Assembly (NCBI GenBank): GCA_031264885.1
Contig: JAISDM010000193.1
Location: forward strand, 1 to 18,736
Direction of reading: 5' to 3'
Length of the DNA stretch: 18,736 bases
Source of the DNA: Peptococcaceae bacterium
Lineage (GTDB): Bacteria; Bacillota; Peptococcia; DRI-13; UBA5745
The position numbers were made by a program, and so were the translations under genes. The notes under the pieces were generated by a model that saw only the letters and a program-made list of their open reading frames with translations, was not told where the DNA came from and searched no databases. This document shows positions 1 to 7,734 of this stretch, one piece after another (position 1 is the stretch's first letter; each line of letters opens with the position of its first letter).

Positions 1-1377
1 CGGCGCCGTGAACTCATAGGCGCTGTTTGCGGGACGGATGTCCGTATCCAGCAATACCGTCTCCGTAAGCCCTATGAGCTCAAGCTGACTCTGGCTTTGA
101 ACGGTCAAACGCCCGACAGTCGGGCCGGCGCCGGCGGAACCGGAATCCTCGGCGGAACCGGGGGCGCCGGGGCCGCCGCCCTCCCAGGTCAGGTTCAGGC
201 GGTAGGTTTCTCCCGGCGTCAGCCGTATGGAACGGGACAGAGAAGCCCAGTTCCCGTCGGCGCCGAAGTCCAGCGGCCGGGTCCAATGGAACGCCAGCGC
301 GGCCGCCGCCGCTCCGGCCGCGATGATCAGGACGGCCAGAATCGCCAGAAATCCGCGGCGCTTCGGCAGGGCTTCCGGCAGAGCGCGGAGGAAAGGCGCC
401 GCGTAAATGATCCCCAGGCCGGTGAGCAGCACATAAGCGGCAAAAACAATCCAGCCGGCGGGGGGGAGGAGGCGGGTTCCCCCGCCGGTTAAATAGGAGA
501 GCGCCGCGCCGGCCAGGAAACCAAACCCCGAGGTCCCTATGAGCGCGGCGCCGGCGCCGGCGCGCTTGACGGCGGGCATCAAGCGGAAAAACAGAATCAG
601 AGCCGGGATCCAGATCAGAAACGCCCCTCTGCTGACGGTCAGAAAGAAAGCGGCTTGAATCCATATACAGGAGGAAGCCGCCAGAATCTGTTCCCGCTTG
701 CCGGAAGCCTCGGCCATCCAGGCAGCGGCCAGGAAATACACCGCCATCCAATAGACCGCGGCGGTGTTTGGATACTGAAAGGTGCCGTAGAGGCGTCCGC
801 TTTCGATTAAGTTAAAAAAAACGCCCTTCCCGCTGTTATCGAACCCCAGGAAAGCGATGCCTCGGTTCAAAACCGACGCCGCGCCGCCGCCAAAATACGC
901 GTCTAGGCTCAGGAGCGCCGTACCCAGGCCGAAACAGGACAGACCCTTTTGAAACCAGCGTTTGTACTCGGGGATCTGGCGGTTTAAACGCTGACACAGC
1001 CAAACCCACACCAGGCAGCAGACATATTTGCCGAACTCGATCCAGGCTTGCCGCGGATACACCGCGTTCAGGGCGCTAAAAAAAAAGGCCGCGGCTATGA
1101 TCCCCGCCGCGGCCAGCGGAGCGTTCCCGCCGGCCGCCTCAGCCTTATAAAAAAACCAGTAAATCACGCCGGCCAAAATCACGGCGATTTGCGCCCAAAT
1201 ATATTGGGTTTCATAAAAAGAGCCGCTGAGATACGGCGATAGAAAAAGAGCCGATAAAGCAAGCCAGGCGGCGGCGTGTAAAAACTGCCGCCGACTTGTT
1301 TGAGAGCTCGTTTTAGGGTTTATTGGGGGCTTCGGCTGCGCGCCTGTTTTTGACTCGCGTTTGCTTCGGCGGGTCAC
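1..1377 (-). CDS. O-antigen ligase/polymerase-like membrane protein (partial)
   Basis: An uninterrupted minus-strand frame starts at GTG (1377-1375) and runs off the left edge; 459 codons are visible. After a basic, polar N-terminus of about 35 residues there are many hydrophobic segments of membrane-spanning length. Two patterns typical of the O-antigen ligase (Wzy_C/WaaL-like) family are visible: GTFQYPNT at about residues 198-205 and a hydrophobic TVSRGAFLIW segment with SRG at about 249-251. These proteins join or polymerise lipid-linked glycans on the outer face of the membrane. From about residue 365 the protein becomes soluble and beta-rich, an apparent extracytoplasmic domain that continues beyond the window. 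The GTG overlaps the TGA of the TolC-like gene (GTGA), so the two are probably translationally coupled. In Bacillota the substrate could be a secondary cell-wall polymer or S-layer glycan. The family call is fairly secure; the substrate is unknown. Confidence 0.75.
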   Translation of the reverse strand, partial: MTRRSKRESKTGAQPKPPINPKTSSQTSRRQFLHAAAWLALSALFLSPYLSGSFYETQYIWAQIAVILAGVIYWFFYKAEAAGGNAPLAAAGIIAAAFFFSALNAVYPRQAWIEFGKYVCCLVWVWLCQRLNRQIPEYKRWFQKGLSCFGLGTALLSLDAYFGGGAASVLNRGIAFLGFDNSGKGVFFNLIESGRLYGTFQYPNTAAVYWMAVYFLAAAWMAEASGKREQILAASSCIWIQAAFFLTVSRGAFLIWIPALILFFRLMPAVKRAGAGAALIGTSGFGFLAGAALSYLTGGGTRLLPPAGWIVFAAYVLLTGLGIIYAAPFLRALPEALPKRRGFLAILAVLIIAAGAAAAALAFHWTRPLDFGADGNWASLSRSIRLTPGETYRLNLTWEGGGPGAPGSAEDSGSAGAGPTVGRLTVQSQSQLELIGLTETVLLDTDIRPANSAYEFTAP

Positions 1378-2555
1378 GCGGCGATGATCCCTTTTTGCAG
1401 AAGCTGTATTTTTCTCCGGGCCTGATAGTCGTCGAATTCCGCTTTCTTTAAGTTATATTTGGCCATTTCCACATTGAGATCCTCGGATAGATATTGAATC
1501 TGGGGAATCAGCCCCAAGCCGTACTGTTTTTCCGAGATTTGCCGATTGATTTCAGCCAGGGTCAGGTCTCTTTTCAACAGGTCGATTTTGGTTTGGCTTT
1601 GCTCCAGCGCCGCGAAGAAGCTTTCCGTCACGGTGTTCAGCGAACGCTTTGTCTCGGACAGGGCCACGGCCATGGTTCTGCCCGCCGCCGCCAGACGTTC
1701 CTTGGTGTTGTTTCCGGAGCCGGGGATTTGGTCCGCCTTCTTGTTTATTTTATCCAGATCCCGGGCCAGTTGTCTGACGGTCAGGGAGTTCTCCAGGGCA
1801 AGCTGCTCCACCCGAACGGGATCTTTCTCGTAAGGGGTCGCGGGAAATTCGGGCGCCGCCAGGAAAAAGGGCGTGCCCGCCGGCAGTCCGAGATAGCTGT
1901 CCATCTGCAGCTTGGCCGCCGCGATGCCGTCTTTGAGAGCGGCGATTTGCTGTTCGGTGTTTTTGATGTCCTGAGCCGCCTGCTCTACGCTCACGGCGGC
2001 GGCCAGCCCCAATTCATACTGCTTATCGGTAATCAGCTTCTTTTTTTGCAGCAGTTCCAGGGACTTCTCTGTGATTTGGATGGTGTCCTCCATGTAGACT
2101 AACTGCAGATAAAGGACCTCCGCGTCGTAGCCGACCTTGTCTCTCAGCTGATCCAGCGCGTTCTGCTTATCGCGCAGCGTATCGCGGGAATCCTCATGGG
2201 CGTCGATCAGGCTTTGGACGCTCACCGTCATGGTCTCCAGCGCGCCGGCCATTTCCGGGCTGACCAAAGAGGAATCGTAGGTGCCGCCTGTCATGGCGTA
2301 GAAATTCCCGACAGATTCCGCCTGAGCCGTCTGCGCCGTTATATAGGCGGCGGACTCATTGGCTCTCGCCGTGTCGATCTCCGCTTTCTGCTGCTCGATT
2401 TGCGGCGCCATACTGGCGGCCAGGTCCCGGACTTCCTTCAGAGTATATTCTTTACCTTCGGGGGCCGGATCGGCGGCCGAAACCGAAGACGCGCCCACTG
2501 CCAGACACATGAGGACAGCGCAGAACAAAGCGGCGGATTTTTTCTTTTTGGTCAT
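1374..2555 (-). CDS. TolC-family outer-membrane-efflux-like secreted protein
   Basis: The product is 393 residues. A clear signal peptide (several lysines, then a hydrophobic core ending VSA-ADP near residue 28) shows that it is exported. The mature part is mostly long amphipathic helices rich in Gln, Glu, Lys and Ala in two similar blocks (about 37-215 and 250-385). Each block has a segment like KKLITDKQYELGLAAAVSVEQA or NRQISEKQYGLGLIPQIQYL, the repeated helix-hairpin signature of the outer membrane efflux protein family. TolC proteins form the exit duct of tripartite pumps. In a bacterium with an S-layer the role is less clear and could be an envelope spanner or a pump accessory. The ATG at 2555-2553 follows a strong AAAAGGAGG ribosome-binding site. 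The gene has its own promoter and a TetR-type palindrome, and overlaps the downstream O-antigen-ligase-like gene by 4 nt. No pump or adaptor gene is in the window. Confidence 0.8.
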   Translation of the reverse strand: MTKKKKSAALFCAVLMCLAVGASSVSAADPAPEGKEYTLKEVRDLAASMAPQIEQQKAEIDTARANESAAYITAQTAQAESVGNFYAMTGGTYDSSLVSPEMAGALETMTVSVQSLIDAHEDSRDTLRDKQNALDQLRDKVGYDAEVLYLQLVYMEDTIQITEKSLELLQKKKLITDKQYELGLAAAVSVEQAAQDIKNTEQQIAALKDGIAAAKLQMDSYLGLPAGTPFFLAAPEFPATPYEKDPVRVEQLALENSLTVRQLARDLDKINKKADQIPGSGNNTKERLAAAGRTMAVALSETKRSLNTVTESFFAALEQSQTKIDLLKRDLTLAEINRQISEKQYGLGLIPQIQYLSEDLNVEMAKYNLKKAEFDDYQARRKIQLLQKGIIAA

Positions 2556-2572
2556 GAATGAACCTCCTTTTC

Positions 2573-2588
2573 GACCGATGGGTCGGTC
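2573..2588. promoter_or_regulatory. TetR-type palindromic operator
   Basis: A perfect inverted repeat, GACCGA-TGGG-TCGGTC, lies between the -10 box (2594-2599) and the ribosome-binding site of the TolC-like gene, that is, over the expected transcription start. GACCGA/TCGGTC-type arms resemble operators of TetR-family repressors, which often control efflux genes. A repressor bound here would block transcription. The cognate regulator is not in the window. Confidence 0.55.
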
Positions 2589-2593
2589 ATTTC

Positions 2594-2622
2594 ATTTTAA
2601 TCAACATCGGCGAAGTTGTCAA
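2594..2622 (-). promoter_or_regulatory. Sigma-70-type promoter of the TolC-like/O-antigen-ligase unit
   Basis: On the minus strand TTGACA (2622-2617) is followed after exactly 17 nt by TAAAAT (2599-2594). This is a perfect -35 and a near-perfect -10 for the housekeeping sigma factor. The start of transcription should fall inside the palindrome at 2573-2588. Confidence 0.75.
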
Positions 2623-2685
2623 TTCTTCGCTGATCCGCTATTGTGAATTTTATGTAAAATCGGGTCCTGCTCAGGGGTGGGTCAC

Positions 2686-2718
2686 CCTGTCATTCCGGGT
2701 TTGTCCCGGAATGACAGG
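2686..2718. repeat. Palindromic intergenic repeat (GTCATTCCGGG family)
   Basis: Perfect 14-nt arms (CCTGTCATTCCGGG and its complement) flank a 5-nt loop. No T-run follows on either strand, so it is not an obvious terminator. A partial copy (GCCGGAATGACAAGATATGG) follows at about 2724-2743, and a diverged copy lies at 11416-11444, which points to an interspersed repeat family. Confidence 0.7.
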
Positions 2719-2764
2719 ATATGGCGCCGGAATGACAAGATATGGTGGTTTTCCGGACGGTCCC

Positions 2765-3005
2765 GGGCGGCAGGATGCCGCCCCTACGGCGCCGAAAGGT
2801 TATCATTTCGGCATACGTGGGCCCGTACCCGTAGGGGACGGCGTCCTCGACGTCCCGTGGGTTTCCATTCGGCGCCGCCGTATGATGTCAATTTGCAATG
2901 CGGGGCGTCGAGGATCCGACGGTTCCACGCGGCAAAATGCCGCCCCTACGGTATCACGACGGTACCATGAACAATGCGTCCGTAGGGGCGGCATTCTGCC
3001 GCCCG
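2765..3005. repeat. Cluster of GGGCGGCA-TGCCGCCC short palindromic repeats
   Basis: Three related hairpins lie within 240 nt. The first, at 2765-2783, has GGGCGGCA/TGCCGCCC arms and is followed by CTACGG. The second, at 2929-2943, is a shorter version also followed by CCCTACGG. The third, at 2986-3004, is inverted and preceded by CGTAG. A looser relative with GGGACG/CGTCCC arms lies near 2834-2856. The shared TAGGGGCGGC flank shows they are copies of one element in both orientations. With the palindrome at 2686-2718 they fill most of the 496-nt gap between the TolC-like and LRR genes, which holds no believable gene. Confidence 0.7.
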
Positions 3006-3051
3006 TCTTTGCAGACGCGGATTCCATTACGAAGCGCGGTTCCGGTTCCTG

Positions 3052-4911
3052 TTATTTATAATTTGTATTGATCCGGATCTCCCGGGTGGCGGGGAAGTAT
3101 TGTATTTCCAGATCCAGACGGGCGTTGATCATGTTCAAGGGGGTCATCAGTGTGCCGTCGAACATCATGGGTCCGGGTTCTTCCGCCCGGCTGGAGACCA
3201 GGGAGCCGCCGTTCCATGTGATTTGTTGAGTGACGGGATCCCAGAGGATGTGTACGTCCAGGCTTTCGCCGAGCCAGGCGGCGGGTATCATGGAACGGCC
3301 GCGATAGAGGAACGGCGCGATTTTGGCGGTGAGCGGCCTCCCGTTCCAGGAGGCTTCCGCCGATCCCAGGGTGATCCGGAGCTGAGACAGCTCGTGGGTC
3401 TGGGCCAGAGTCAGCTCGCCCAAACGCTGGGTCACGCAGACCAGCGCCTGATTGGCTGTGTCCCGCCAGCCGCCCAGGAGGCCGAGACGGGTCCCGCTCC
3501 GCCGCAGGACGCCTGTGAGCAGCGCGCCGTTTGGCTCCGGGAGACTCTGTCCGGCTAAGTTCCAGGTCACCCGCGCCGGGCCGTCAAAGAGGACGCTTCG
3601 GAGATTGCCGTAGCCGTCGTGGATTTGGGCGTCGCACAGGAACCGGGTCCCGGGTACGGCGTACAAGCCTTGCTGCTGATAGGGTCTTTGCGGATCGGGG
3701 GAATCCACGGAGGCGTCCAGCGGAAGGGGTTGAATCACAAATTGAACCAGCGCGTTCGGGCTCAAATTGGAAAAAGCGGCTGAACTCAGCGCGGCTGGCG
3801 GCAGTTCCAGGGTCAGCGCCGTACCGTGGCGGAGGATCAGGGACTGTCCCCGGCTCGCCAAAGTTTGGAGGAAATCCGGGGTGAATGTCACGCCTTGGGA
3901 ATAGCCGCTCAGGTTCAGGGAAGCCTTTCCTGTGGCGTCCAAAATCTCCGAGACCGCGGCTTCTCCCGAAGGCGGCCGGGTTTGGACACCGGCTTGCGGC
4001 GCTTGCGGCCCCACCGCGATGGGAATGTCAACCCGCCGGACGGAAGGGGTCTGGGCCCGGTTGAATTCGGGATACCAGAGGGCGGCGATGACCAAGTCGC
4101 TCCCCGGCGCCAGTCCTTCCAGATAAAACCCCGTTTGGCCCCGGCTGACGCGGACCAACGACTCCGGCGCGGCGATTTGAAGCAGCTCCGGCGGCACCGG
4201 CGTGTCCTCCCGGGCCGAGGAATAAAAGAATTGGAAAGGCAGAAGCAGCGACTGGCCGACGGGGAGATAAAGGGGTGAGGACCCCTTATACAGCAGAGAA
4301 GCGGGCAAAACGCCGGGGCCGTCGATAAAATTGCCGTCCAGATTCACCAGGCGGCCGGCCGGATGATCGTTTTTTTCCCGGAGAAAATTATTGGATACAT
4401 TCAATCTGGAAAGCGCCGCCGGGAAATCGAACTGTTCGATGCCGGTCAGCAGATTGTCGGATAGATCCAGGTAATTGAGGGTTCCCGGCAGCGTGAGGCT
4501 GACCGCCGCCGTGATTTGATTGTGGCTCAGATCCAGATATTCGAGCCGGGCGGGCAGGGCCTGGCCCCCCAGAAGCGTCAGCCGGTTATGGGAGGCGTTC
4601 AAGAACGTAAGATTGGGGAAATGCTCGACCCCTTTTAAAGAAGTCAGTCCCAGGCCGGAAATATCCAGGATTTCCACAGACGCGAGCAGCGGATCCCCGG
4701 ACTGCAAGGGCAGAGTAAGGGCGCCCGGGATCTGACCGCGGACGGCTTCATATAAAGCGGGGTCAAAATCCGCGTAGTTGATGATCTGGCTGGTAAGCGC
4801 GCGTCCCCAGACCGGATGAGTACACAGAAACAACAAAGCCATGAGCGTGAGGACCACAGGCGCGATCCCCGGCGCGATCCGAAAATCCGCGGATTCTCTA
4901 TGCTTTCTCAA
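3052..4911 (-). CDS. Secreted leucine-rich-repeat protein with C-terminal stalk domain
   Basis: The TTG at 4911-4909 is preferred as start because AAAGGAGG lies 10 nt upstream of it; an in-frame GTG at 4944 lies upstream of that site and would place the ribosome-binding site inside the gene. This gives 619 residues. A signal peptide (basic start, hydrophobic stretch APVVLTLMALLFL, likely cleavage near VWG-RA) predicts export. Residues about 80-200 hold leucine-rich repeats (EYLDLSHNQI, NYLDLSDNLL, SRLNVSNNFL). A middle beta-rich part includes a segment (DFLQTLASRGQSLILRHG, then LTLELPPAAL) like the pre-SLH domain of the giant protein at 12270. Residues about 510-619 fit the copper-amine-oxidase-N/stalk domain (LRITLGSAEASWNGRPL, IPAAWLGESL), common in Clostridia surface proteins. 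It is probably a cell-surface binding or structural protein. No SLH or LPXTG anchor is seen. It diverges from secA. Confidence 0.8.
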   Translation of the reverse strand: MRKHRESADFRIAPGIAPVVLTLMALLFLCTHPVWGRALTSQIINYADFDPALYEAVRGQIPGALTLPLQSGDPLLASVEILDISGLGLTSLKGVEHFPNLTFLNASHNRLTLLGGQALPARLEYLDLSHNQITAAVSLTLPGTLNYLDLSDNLLTGIEQFDFPAALSRLNVSNNFLREKNDHPAGRLVNLDGNFIDGPGVLPASLLYKGSSPLYLPVGQSLLLPFQFFYSSAREDTPVPPELLQIAAPESLVRVSRGQTGFYLEGLAPGSDLVIAALWYPEFNRAQTPSVRRVDIPIAVGPQAPQAGVQTRPPSGEAAVSEILDATGKASLNLSGYSQGVTFTPDFLQTLASRGQSLILRHGTALTLELPPAALSSAAFSNLSPNALVQFVIQPLPLDASVDSPDPQRPYQQQGLYAVPGTRFLCDAQIHDGYGNLRSVLFDGPARVTWNLAGQSLPEPNGALLTGVLRRSGTRLGLLGGWRDTANQALVCVTQRLGELTLAQTHELSQLRITLGSAEASWNGRPLTAKIAPFLYRGRSMIPAAWLGESLDVHILWDPVTQQITWNGGSLVSSRAEEPGPMMFDGTLMTPLNMINARLDLEIQYFPATREIRINTNYK

Positions 4912-4975
4912 GTGTATTGCGCCTCCTTTAGATGATTGTATCACCGCCCCGGAATTTTTGCACGGATATTTTTTC

Positions 4976-5004
4976 TTTTCATATACACACGGACATGATA
5001 CAAT
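4976..5004 (+). promoter_or_regulatory. Probable secA promoter
   Basis: TTTTCA (4976-4981) and TACAAT (4999-5004) are separated by 17 nt, a reasonable -35/-10 pair about 45 nt ahead of the secA start. An overlapping alternative, TTGCAC with TATACA 18 nt later, ends just upstream. The 105-nt gap also has to hold the promoter of the divergent LRR gene, for which no strong match was found. Confidence 0.5.
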
Positions 5005-5049
5005 AATTCAAACGCTGTTATCAACGGGAATGAAGGCAGGTGCGTTTCA

Positions 5050-7734
5050 GTGGCTTTAGGTTTTTTAAAAAGTATATTGGACACCAACGCGAAAGAGATC
5101 AAACGTTATTCCAAAGCTGTGGAAAAGATAAACGGTTTGGAGCCCCGGTTTGCGGCGATGTCGGATTCCATGCTCAGGGAAAAAACCGCGGAGTACAAGG
5201 GCCGGTATCAGAAGGGGGAAGCCCTGGACGCGCTGCTTCCCGAAGCCTTCGCGATGGTTCGCGAAGCGTCCAAGCGGGTTTTGGGAATGCGCCATTTCGA
5301 CGTGCAGATGATGGGCGGGATCACCCTTCATGAGGGCAAAATCGCCGAGATGAAAACCGGCGAGGGCAAAACCCTTGTGGCCACATTGCCGGCTTATCTG
5401 AACGCGCTCACAGGCGAGGGCGTACACATCGTTACGGTCAACGATTACCTGGCGCGAAGGGATTCGGAGTGGATGGGGCAGATCCACCGCTTCCTGGGGC
5501 TGTCCGTGGGGCTGATCGTTCACGGACTGGATTTTGACGACCGCAAGAAGGCGTATGCTTCCGATATCATTTACGGCACCAATAACGAATTCGGTTTTGA
5601 CTACCTCCGGGACAACATGGTCTTCCGCCCGGACAATATGGTTCAGCGGAAGCTGAATTACGCCATTGTGGACGAGGTGGACAGCATACTGATCGACGAG
5701 GCCCGGACGCCGCTGATTATATCCGGACAGGGGGATAAGCCCAAGGACCTGTATTATCAGGTGGCGAGGGTCATACCCAAACTGAAAAAAGAAGAGGATT
5801 ACACCCTGGATGAAAAAGCGCGGAGAGCCGCGCTGACGGATTTCGGCGCGGAGAAAGTCGAGAATATGCTGGGGATCGACAGCCTCTACGACAGTGTGAA
5901 CGTGGAGATGGCCCATCATGTGAACCAGGCCCTTCACGCTCACGCGGTGATGAAGCGGGATGTGGATTATGTGGTCAAGGACGGGCAGATCATCATCGTG
6001 GATGAATTTACCGGGCGCCTCATGTTCGGCCGGCGCTACAGCGAAGGGCTGCATCAGGCGATCGAGGCCAAGGAAGGCGTAAAGATCGAGAAAGAGTCCC
6101 AGACGCTGGCGACCATCACATTCCAGAATTATTTCCGCATGTACGGCAAGCTTTCGGGCATGACAGGCACGGCCATGACTGAGGAAGAGGAACTGCGAAA
6201 GATATACAAGCTGGAAGTGATCGTAATCCCCACAAATAAGGAAATGATCCGCAAGGACATCCCCGACGTAGTATACCGCACGGAAGACGGCAAGTTCGGC
6301 GCGGTCGTGGACGATATCATCGAGCGCCACGACAGCGGCCAGCCTGTGCTGGTGGGCACCATCTCCATCGAAAAATCCGAACATCTGAGCAAGCTCCTGA
6401 AGACGGAAAAAATCCCCCATCAGGTGCTGAACGCCAAATTCCACGAGCAGGAGGCTTCCATCGTGGCCCAGGCGGGGCGGCTGGGCGCGGTAACGGTTTC
6501 CACCAATATGGCCGGACGCGGAACCGACATCCTCCTGGGGGGCAATCCGGACTTTCTGGTAAAACAAAGGATGATCACGGAGGGCTTCGATTCGGCCTTG
6601 ATTGAAGCGGCCGCCGGCCATCAGGAGGAAACAGACGAACAGATTCTGGCCGCCAGGGGTCATTACCAGGAACTGATGGAAGAGATAGCCAAGTCCATCG
6701 CCGAGGAACACGAACAGGTGGTGAATTTGGGCGGACTGCACATCATAGGCACGGAGCGTCACGAGAGCCGGCGCATCGACAACCAGCTGCGGGGCCGGGC
6801 CGGGCGCCAGGGCGATCCGGGTTCCAGCCAGTTTTATATCTCCCTGGAGGACGACCTGATGCGTCTGTTCGGTTCGGAGAACTTCATGGGCATCATGGAT
6901 AAACTGGGGATGGACGACGACGCGCCCATCGAGAACGCCATGATCGGCCGGGCCCTGGAATCCGCCCAGCGCAGGGTGGAGGCGCGGAATTTCGACATGC
7001 GCAAGAACGTGCTGGAATACGACGACGTGATGAACCAGCAGCGCGAGGTCATCTACGGCCAGCGCCGCCGGGTTTTGGAAGGGGAGGACCTGGGCGAGTA
7101 TATTCTGGACATCATCGAAAAAACGATAGAATCCGGGATCAACCGGTTCGCGGGGGGAAGCAAGCATCCGGAAGACTGGGATTTGGAGAGCCTGGTTCAA
7201 TACGCCGAGCGGATATTTTTGCCGGGCAGCGGGATCAAAGCCGAAGATTTGGCTTCTTTGGACGATTGGAAGGCGCGGGATTTGTTTTTGTCCAGAGCTA
7301 TGGAGGAATACGAGGCCAAGGAGGCGGCCATCGGAGCGGAACAAATGCGGGAATTGGAACGCGTTGTGACGCTGCGGGCGGTGGACGCCAAATGGATGGA
7401 TCATCTGGACGCCATGGATCAGCTGCGGCAGGGGATCGGGCTGCGGGCTTACGGACAAAGGGATCCCCTGATCGAATACAAGCATGAGGCTTATGACATG
7501 TTTGCGGAAATGATTTCTGAAATTCAGGAAGAAATCGTCCGTTATATATATCATGTGACGATTGTGGAACAGCCGAAAGAGAGAAGGGGTCTGAGTGAGA
7601 ACCGATACGGGGAGACTGACGGCAAGCCGGGTCCGGTCGCCAACGTCAAAATCGGCCGTAATGATTTATGCCCCTGCGGCAGCGGCAAGAAGTATAAGAA
7701 ATGCTGCGGACGGGCTCAGGCGGGAGGAGATTAA
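5050..7734 (+). CDS. secA: Protein translocase ATPase SecA
   Basis: SecA is the motor that pushes unfolded preproteins through the SecYEG channel using ATP. The 894-residue product has the expected layout: Walker A MKTGEGKT at about 101-108, Walker B DEVD at about 208-211 (IVDEVDSILIDEARTP), the preprotein-crosslinking region with GRLMFGRRYSEGLHQAIEAKEG, the second motor domain with STNMAGRGTDI and the arginine-finger region QLRGRAGRQGDPG, then the scaffold and wing. The C-terminus carries a zinc-binding SEC-C motif, CPCGSGKKYKKCCG at about 874-887, with all four Cys present. Length is normal (E. coli 901). The start is GTG, with a modest GAAGGCAGG site about 10 nt upstream. Its TAA directly abuts the prfB ATG, and the prfB ribosome-binding site lies inside the secA end, so the two are probably co-transcribed. 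Confidence 0.98.
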   Translation: MALGFLKSILDTNAKEIKRYSKAVEKINGLEPRFAAMSDSMLREKTAEYKGRYQKGEALDALLPEAFAMVREASKRVLGMRHFDVQMMGGITLHEGKIAEMKTGEGKTLVATLPAYLNALTGEGVHIVTVNDYLARRDSEWMGQIHRFLGLSVGLIVHGLDFDDRKKAYASDIIYGTNNEFGFDYLRDNMVFRPDNMVQRKLNYAIVDEVDSILIDEARTPLIISGQGDKPKDLYYQVARVIPKLKKEEDYTLDEKARRAALTDFGAEKVENMLGIDSLYDSVNVEMAHHVNQALHAHAVMKRDVDYVVKDGQIIIVDEFTGRLMFGRRYSEGLHQAIEAKEGVKIEKESQTLATITFQNYFRMYGKLSGMTGTAMTEEEELRKIYKLEVIVIPTNKEMIRKDIPDVVYRTEDGKFGAVVDDIIERHDSGQPVLVGTISIEKSEHLSKLLKTEKIPHQVLNAKFHEQEASIVAQAGRLGAVTVSTNMAGRGTDILLGGNPDFLVKQRMITEGFDSALIEAAAGHQEETDEQILAARGHYQELMEEIAKSIAEEHEQVVNLGGLHIIGTERHESRRIDNQLRGRAGRQGDPGSSQFYISLEDDLMRLFGSENFMGIMDKLGMDDDAPIENAMIGRALESAQRRVEARNFDMRKNVLEYDDVMNQQREVIYGQRRRVLEGEDLGEYILDIIEKTIESGINRFAGGSKHPEDWDLESLVQYAERIFLPGSGIKAEDLASLDDWKARDLFLSRAMEEYEAKEAAIGAEQMRELERVVTLRAVDAKWMDHLDAMDQLRQGIGLRAYGQRDPLIEYKHEAYDMFAEMISEIQEEIVRYIYHVTIVEQPKERRGLSENRYGETDGKPGPVANVKIGRNDLCPCGSGKKYKKCCGRAQAGGD

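Noticed and set aside
80..751. 223-codon minus-strand frame
   Set aside because: It is a shifted frame of the O-antigen-ligase-like gene; its product is Arg/Pro/Gly-rich with no hydrophobic pattern, whereas the adjacent frame is open for 459 codons with membrane segments.
2558..3061. 167-codon plus-strand frame across the TolC-LRR intergenic gap
   Set aside because: It consists of palindromic repeats, the promoter and the operator read as protein; no domain is seen.
5065..7554. 829-codon open frame on the minus strand inside secA
   Set aside because: It lies entirely antisense to a highly conserved gene and its translation has no family-like motifs; GC-rich codon use leaves the antisense frame without stops.
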